In this document: positions 33,238-37,038 of the stretch, piece by piece | How the letters are laid out: every line of letters starts with the position of its first letter | Numbering within the stretch: the first letter of the stretch is position 1 | Assembly: GCA_012520995.1 (NCBI GenBank) | Contig: JAAYNI010000041.1 | Coordinates: 1-37,038, forward strand | DNA from: Candidatus Rifleibacteriota bacterium | GTDB taxonomy: Bacteria; Muiribacteriota; Ozemobacteria; Ozemobacterales; Ozemobacteraceae | Direction: 5' to 3' | DNA length: 37,038 nt | The notes under the pieces: model-generated | Database searches by the model: none | What the model was told of the DNA's origin: nothing | The model's input: the letters and a program-made list of their open reading frames with translations, nothing else | Translations under genes and position numbers: made by a program

Positions 33238-35553
33238 TTGAAAAAAAATCTGATTTTAAATATTTTACTTTTAACTCTGATTTTTGCTCTGCTCCCACCG
33301 CTGTTCGCCAATCCCGAAATGCTCAAAGATGCTCAAGAAGCTTTTTCAGCACCTAACAGCAGACCTCAAAACGATCTCTACAAAAACTCAAGACAAGCTA
33401 TTGCAACCGGCAATATAGCAGCCGCAAGACTCTATGCCTTGAGACTTTTTTTTGACGGAAGCAGAAATCCGAATCTTCTAAATCTATTAGCCTTGATAGA
33501 ACTGGAAGACAGAAACGTCCTTATGGCCGCTGAGTGGTTCAGAAAAGCGGAGTCACTTTCAAAACGCAATCAAGTGGCAACCCGTTATTTATCAAGGTTG
33601 CCATCAGAACCCACCGCCATACCCGTAAATCCCGCCGAGCTGCCGCAACATCTTTACGATATAGCAGCCTCTCTCCCGAAGCTCACACAAGCCCTTTCAA
33701 ACAGCAAGCTTCACAAAGAAACAATGCTTAAAGCCATTGAGCGTGGACAGTTGTACTTAGCTCTGGCGCTTTCCGAAGAATTTGAAAAAAAATATCCCTC
33801 TCCGGAAGCTTCCGGTCTAACAGCGATGTGCGCATATTATCTTGGCAGAAACGCTGATGCCCTTCAAACCGCAAAAGCAGCTCTTTCGCAAGATCCTTAC
33901 GAACCTTATGCTCTTTTTGCTAAAGCGATGATAGAGGACACACACCCCGCCTCTTCTGTCGGCAACTATATGAACGCTCTTTATTATTTAGACCGCTGGC
34001 AGGAAGTTTTGAGCGAAGTTGACAATTACAATACTTCCAACCCGCGCTCTGCAGGGGGATACATAGCAAAAGCCCGCATAATGCTGGAAATGCATAATAT
34101 TGAAGGAGCAGCTGAAGCGTTGCAGCAAGCCGGAATAAGAGAACCGGGCAACCCGGAAATAGACCTGCTTTGGGTCTCTTATCTCTTGCAGCGGGACGAA
34201 CCGGAAAAAGCCTCCCGAAGGCTTGAAAATGCAATGAAACGAGGTTATAACATTCCCTCTGTTTATTTGACAGCAGCACTTTTTGCAATTCAGTCCGGAA
34301 AATATCAAGAAGCGCGCATGATAATTGACGATATGCCCTCTTATTTGCCTTTCAATGACCTTGAGGCATATCCGCTTTATGTAACAACCCTTATAATAGC
34401 CAGAGACATGACTAAAGCACAAGAGGTATTAGCCATATGGCGAGCCAAAGCCGGTGAAAGAAGCATGTATTGCTATATATCAGCTCTCTACAACTTCTCG
34501 CTCGGCAATAATACGGAAGCAATCAAATGGCTTGAAAAAGGCTTTGAACAAAATCCTGACAGAATCGACATTCTAAAGGTTTTGTCAGAATTTCCGGCTA
34601 TGGCGCTCAATCAGGAACTCTATGCCAAAATCAGCAGCAAGCTTAATTCTGTAATATTCAGCGGATCTTCCGTTTATAAATCTTCGCCCGCAATTGACCT
34701 GCCAGATTTTGAAGCAAAAAAAAAACAGACTGAACAACAATTAAGCAATCAGCCGCCAATTCAACAAGCATCTGTTGCAGGGCAACCCTTAATTAAATTC
34801 CCTGACGAAATGAGCCAAGCAAACATAGACTACTTCCACAGAGAAATATCTACAGCCTGCGCAAACATCGAACATATCTTAAAAACAGGAAAAAACATAT
34901 CAGCAGAAGTTGTCACTAAAGAGCGATATGGACCGACCATAGTTCTCTATGATGCAGCCGCTCATAAAATTATAGTTTCTGAAAATTACAGAGACTACGG
35001 CATGATTAAAAGCTTCTTGCTTTCCATATATCCTGATGCCACTGAAACACATCTCAGCGAAACCACCAGCCTTTACCCTGGACATCTCTTGATGGTTGCC
35101 TCAGCCAGAGCCCTCCTCAGAGAGAAATTCCCCGAAATGAAAAACAACGATACCTCCAATTGGCTGGCTCTTGGATTAGCGCAGATACTTTCTGAACACC
35201 CGAAGCCTCTGAGTCATACGCTTTTAGCAGCAAATCATTCAATTAAAACTTCGCAATCAGCTTTTTTAAGTGAAGAAAAGCTGAACAAAGCTATTCTAAG
35301 CCGTTACAGCAGCCCCGCAGATATTGCTGTAGAAGAAGCTCAAAGCTATTTAATGACAGCTTGGCTGATGAAACAAAGCAATAAAAATGAAGGAACCGCC
35401 AATATACTTAAGCTGATGCAGGCAAACCTCAAAGGAGAACCCTTTGAAAAATCTCTGCAACAGATATTCAAAGTCGATCGAAAGACCTTCGACAAGTCAT
35501 GGAGAGAAGCAGCTGAATGGTGTCTTTCTGAAGGCAAACCCTATCAGTGGTAA
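33238..35553 (+). CDS. Secreted TPR protein with peptidase-MA-like domain lacking the zinc motif
   Basis: The 771-residue protein has a signal peptide (about 1-25, ending PPLFA-N), an N-terminal TPR solenoid (about 40-480) and a Gln-rich linker (about 490-515). The C-terminal region (about 530-771) is shaped like the peptidase MA/gluzincin family: a helix (GHLLMVASARALL), NWLALGLAQIL (641-651, where active forms have WLxEGLA) and a tail AQSYLMTAWLMKQ...LKLMQANLKGEPFEKSL...FDKSWREA. The HExxH zinc motif is absent (His616 is followed by LLMVA), and the EGLA Glu is Leu, so it is likely a non-catalytic pseudo-peptidase. It starts at TTG 33238, with AAAGGAAG 8 bases upstream. It leads a three-gene operon. 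Confidence 0.75.
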   Translation: MKKNLILNILLLTLIFALLPPLFANPEMLKDAQEAFSAPNSRPQNDLYKNSRQAIATGNIAAARLYALRLFFDGSRNPNLLNLLALIELEDRNVLMAAEWFRKAESLSKRNQVATRYLSRLPSEPTAIPVNPAELPQHLYDIAASLPKLTQALSNSKLHKETMLKAIERGQLYLALALSEEFEKKYPSPEASGLTAMCAYYLGRNADALQTAKAALSQDPYEPYALFAKAMIEDTHPASSVGNYMNALYYLDRWQEVLSEVDNYNTSNPRSAGGYIAKARIMLEMHNIEGAAEALQQAGIREPGNPEIDLLWVSYLLQRDEPEKASRRLENAMKRGYNIPSVYLTAALFAIQSGKYQEARMIIDDMPSYLPFNDLEAYPLYVTTLIIARDMTKAQEVLAIWRAKAGERSMYCYISALYNFSLGNNTEAIKWLEKGFEQNPDRIDILKVLSEFPAMALNQELYAKISSKLNSVIFSGSSVYKSSPAIDLPDFEAKKKQTEQQLSNQPPIQQASVAGQPLIKFPDEMSQANIDYFHREISTACANIEHILKTGKNISAEVVTKERYGPTIVLYDAAAHKIIVSENYRDYGMIKSFLLSIYPDATETHLSETTSLYPGHLLMVASARALLREKFPEMKNNDTSNWLALGLAQILSEHPKPLSHTLLAANHSIKTSQSAFLSEEKLNKAILSRYSSPADIAVEEAQSYLMTAWLMKQSNKNEGTANILKLMQANLKGEPFEKSLQQIFKVDRKTFDKSWREAAEWCLSEGKPYQW

Positions 35554-35566
35554 AAAGGAGTTCTTT

Positions 35567-36175
35567 ATGATTTTCAAACAAATCAAAGTCGGCCCAATGG
35601 AAAACTTCTCTTACATGTTTGCCGATGAAATAACAAGAGAAGGGGCTGTTACAGACCCAGGTTTTGACTATAAAAAACTTGTAAAAATAGCCAAAGACGA
35701 AAATATCAATCTAACGGCAATTTTTTTGACACACAATCATTACGATCACACACAGGAAACAAAAGCTCTCAAGTCACATACCGGAGCCAAAGTTTACGCC
35801 CACCCTGAAGCTGAACGTCTTCTTCGCGGAAACGTATCTGTAGATGCCTTGATTAACCACGGCGACAAAGTCATGTTAGGTTCTGTGGCGGTTGAATGCA
35901 TACACACTCCAGGACATTCACCAGGAAGCGTGTGTCTTCTTTTAAACGACAAATATCTTCTGACAGGAGACACATTATTCGTAGGAAACTGCGGGAGAGA
36001 TGACCTTCCCGAGAGCTCTCCTAATGAGCTTATTAAAAGCCTTAAGCTGCTATATAGCCTGCCCGATCACCTGCTGGTGTGTCCTGGACATGACTATGGC
36101 GAAACACCGACATCCCTTCTAGGAGAAGAAAAACAAACCAATCCTTGTATGCTGACAGCAATTAAATTGCCCTAA
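35567..36175 (+). CDS. Metallo-beta-lactamase-fold hydrolase (glyoxalase II-like)
   Basis: The 202-residue protein keeps all metal ligands: THNHYDH (His56, His58, Asp60, His61), His117 in HTPGHSPGS, Asp135 in TGDTLF and His175 in CPGHDYG. The order and GRDDLPESS, PGHDYGETPTSLLGEEK and TNPCM segments place it with hydroxyacylglutathione-hydrolase-like MBL proteins, which cleave thioesters such as S-lactoylglutathione. The substrate here is uncertain. ATG 35567 with AAGGAG six bases upstream is chosen; an in-frame ATG at 35444 would overlap the previous gene by 110 bases and lacks similarity. It lies 13 bases after the TPR gene, so it is operonic. Confidence 0.9.
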   Translation: MIFKQIKVGPMENFSYMFADEITREGAVTDPGFDYKKLVKIAKDENINLTAIFLTHNHYDHTQETKALKSHTGAKVYAHPEAERLLRGNVSVDALINHGDKVMLGSVAVECIHTPGHSPGSVCLLLNDKYLLTGDTLFVGNCGRDDLPESSPNELIKSLKLLYSLPDHLLVCPGHDYGETPTSLLGEEKQTNPCMLTAIKLP

Positions 36176-36207
36176 GTATCCGATAAACATTCAGGAGGTA
36201 AATTCTT

Positions 36208-36702
36208 ATGAAGAAATTTTTGTTAGTCTGCTTTTTAATTTTATCCGCTTTGACAAGTGCCACAGCCATGACAGAAATAGTTGAGCTTCCAATCTTGGTA
36301 CACAGCTCTAACGTGATTGCAAAAGCAACTGTCATGAAAGTCAGAACCTACAAGCTTTTTGCAAGCGATGAAGTAGTTTCCAGCAATGTAATCAAAATAG
36401 AAAACGTGCTTTATGGCGAAGGTCTTGTTGACGGAGAAATGATTATCGTAAATACCAGTCCGCAGTATGAAGATGATGTAGCCCTAAAAGAAGGAGATCG
36501 GGCTATTTTCTTCCTCGCTCAGGATGACGAAGGCAAGTATTTTATAAATTACGGTTTCCAAGGCGCTTGGTTCTTTGACGATGAAGGCTTTTACGGTTTC
36601 GCTCAGTTGAAAAGCATAGAAGATATTGAAGATGCTCTGAACATCGACCCTGAAGAGTTGACTCGCATTATCGACGAAACTTTCGAACCTGAACAGCCCT
36701 GA
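36208..36702 (+). CDS. Small secreted protein of unknown function
   Basis: The 164-residue protein has a signal peptide (MKKFLLVCFLILSALTSATA, cleavage after Ala-Thr-Ala) and no lipobox. The mature part is acidic and beta-rich: SSNVIAKATVMKVRTY, VIKIENVLYGEGLVDG, KEGDRAIFFLAQDDEG, FINYGFQGAWFF. The order of a transient secretion step, an IxxxxVLxG strand and an EGDRxIFFL strand resembles the small secreted OB-like proteins common in environmental genomes, but no function is known. AGGAGGT lies 8 bases before the ATG, one of the best sites in the window, so it is probably well expressed. It is the third gene of the operon and is followed by a terminator. Confidence 0.78.
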   Translation: MKKFLLVCFLILSALTSATAMTEIVELPILVHSSNVIAKATVMKVRTYKLFASDEVVSSNVIKIENVLYGEGLVDGEMIIVNTSPQYEDDVALKEGDRAIFFLAQDDEGKYFINYGFQGAWFFDDEGFYGFAQLKSIEDIEDALNIDPEELTRIIDETFEPEQP

Positions 36703-36783
36703 TAACAGCCTAGCTGCAAACTTCTAAAACAAAAAAGCCCTCTTTCGAGCGGTCAGATAGGGATTTATAATTCCTGAAAAATT

Positions 36784-36819
36784 CGGCATAGTCGTTGATA
36801 TTCGGCTATGCCGTTTTTT
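36784..36819. terminator. Bidirectional terminator between convergent genes
   Basis: CGGCATAGTCG (36784-36794) pairs with CGGCTATGCCG (36803-36813) at 11 positions including one wobble, with an 8-base loop. TTTTTT follows on the plus strand and an A-run precedes it on the other, so it can end both the secreted-protein operon and the minus-strand recombinase. Confidence 0.88.
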
Positions 36820-36822
36820 CGT

Positions 36823-37038
36823 TTAGTTTGGTAAGTCGATAGCGCCAATGCAGTTATAGAAAATTTGAATCCGCTGGGTTCTGCGACCATCTATCTTTTC
36901 AGCCTTGAATACTATAATTTTGTCAATGAACTCTCGAATAATCTCTGCATCCAACTCTGTAATTTCTGTGTATTTTTTAACCAGTGCCAAAAAGCGGTCG
37001 GTATTGAGGGACTGTTCATTTGCTGTATCAATGGTATG
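36823..37038 (-). CDS. Large serine recombinase, C-terminal fragment (DUF4368), truncated by window edge
   Basis: The last 71 codons of a minus-strand gene are visible: [38 protein letters not shown] and [20 protein letters not shown] then TAA. This matches the DUF4368 tail of large serine recombinases of the TnpX/CcrB-like group, which excise and insert mobile elements. The catalytic Ser domain would lie beyond the right edge. It is convergent with the secreted protein operon, with a shared terminator. The similarity to Firmicutes-type recombinases suggests an acquired element. Confidence 0.8.
   Translation of the reverse strand, partial: HTIDTANEQSLNTDRFLALVKKYTEITELDAEIIREFIDKIIVFKAEKIDGRRTQRIQIFYNCIGAIDLPN

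Noticed and set aside
35444-35566. 41-residue N-terminal extension of the MBL-fold protein
   Set aside because: It lies inside the preceding TPR gene, while AAGGAG stands six bases before ATG 35567.

Overview
The window looks like a chromosome segment (about 40% GC by eye, AGA-rich codon use) of a Gram-negative bacterium. LpxK (lipid A kinase) and two secreted proteins with beta-barrel-like C-termini imply an outer membrane. Long TPR proteins, FHA/GAF/GGDEF signalling, a type IV pilin-like gene and large non-coding gaps suit a poorly characterised environmental lineage; a Riflebacteria-like or similar candidate phylum is my guess only. I saw no rRNA, tRNA or CRISPR array.

Layout. 1-3600 is accessory: an Rpn/PD-(D/E)XK transposase-like nuclease, an orphan type IV pilin-like gene with a strong terminator, and a HigBA-type toxin-antitoxin pair on the minus strand. 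3703-4766 is a translationally coupled pair of single-domain chromate transporters. 4995-11726 (minus) holds a CHASE2-GAF-GGDEF diguanylate cyclase and a three-gene operon (membrane sensor-like protein, secreted TPR protein, cytoplasmic TPR/coiled-coil protein). 11792-11926 is a 44-residue zinc-ribbon ORF. 12352-13656 (minus) is a LysM plus beta-barrel envelope protein. 14195-18408 (plus) is a XerC/D recombinase overlapping by 4 bp a 1103-residue putative outer-membrane barrel. 18398-20364 (minus) is a pyruvyl-transferase (CsaB-like) gene coupled to lpxK. 20958-22979 (minus) is a lone hutU of the long type. 23154-23405 is a one-domain RRM protein.

23749-31636 (plus) is a tight five-gene operon behind a good sigma70-type promoter: DnaB-like ATPase, TPR protein, HEAT-like helical protein, FHA-GAF-degenerate GGDEF protein, and a coiled-coil protein ending in DUF2325. 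I recognise no described system with this order, and it is the best candidate here for something new. The degenerate GGDEF has lost its catalytic motif but keeps RxxD at the exact I-site spacing, so it may read c-di-GMP, possibly made by the CHASE2 cyclase. Next come eno with its own promoter and terminator, and then a three-gene operon (TPR plus peptidase-MA-like domain lacking its zinc motif, metallo-beta-lactamase-fold hydrolase, small secreted protein). The right edge enters, on the minus strand, the C-terminus of a DUF4368-type large serine recombinase, so a mobile element probably lies just outside.

Most gaps are filled with modular dispersed repeats: CTCGCCAC/ACTCATCAC tracts, CCACGAAAA tracts, CACAGAATACAC tracts, ATCTGTGTAATCTGTGGAT tracts and about 90-bp CTAGTGC-bounded elements. 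Several begin exactly at gene stop codons, and several create false N-terminal extensions of ORFs; I corrected starts accordingly.
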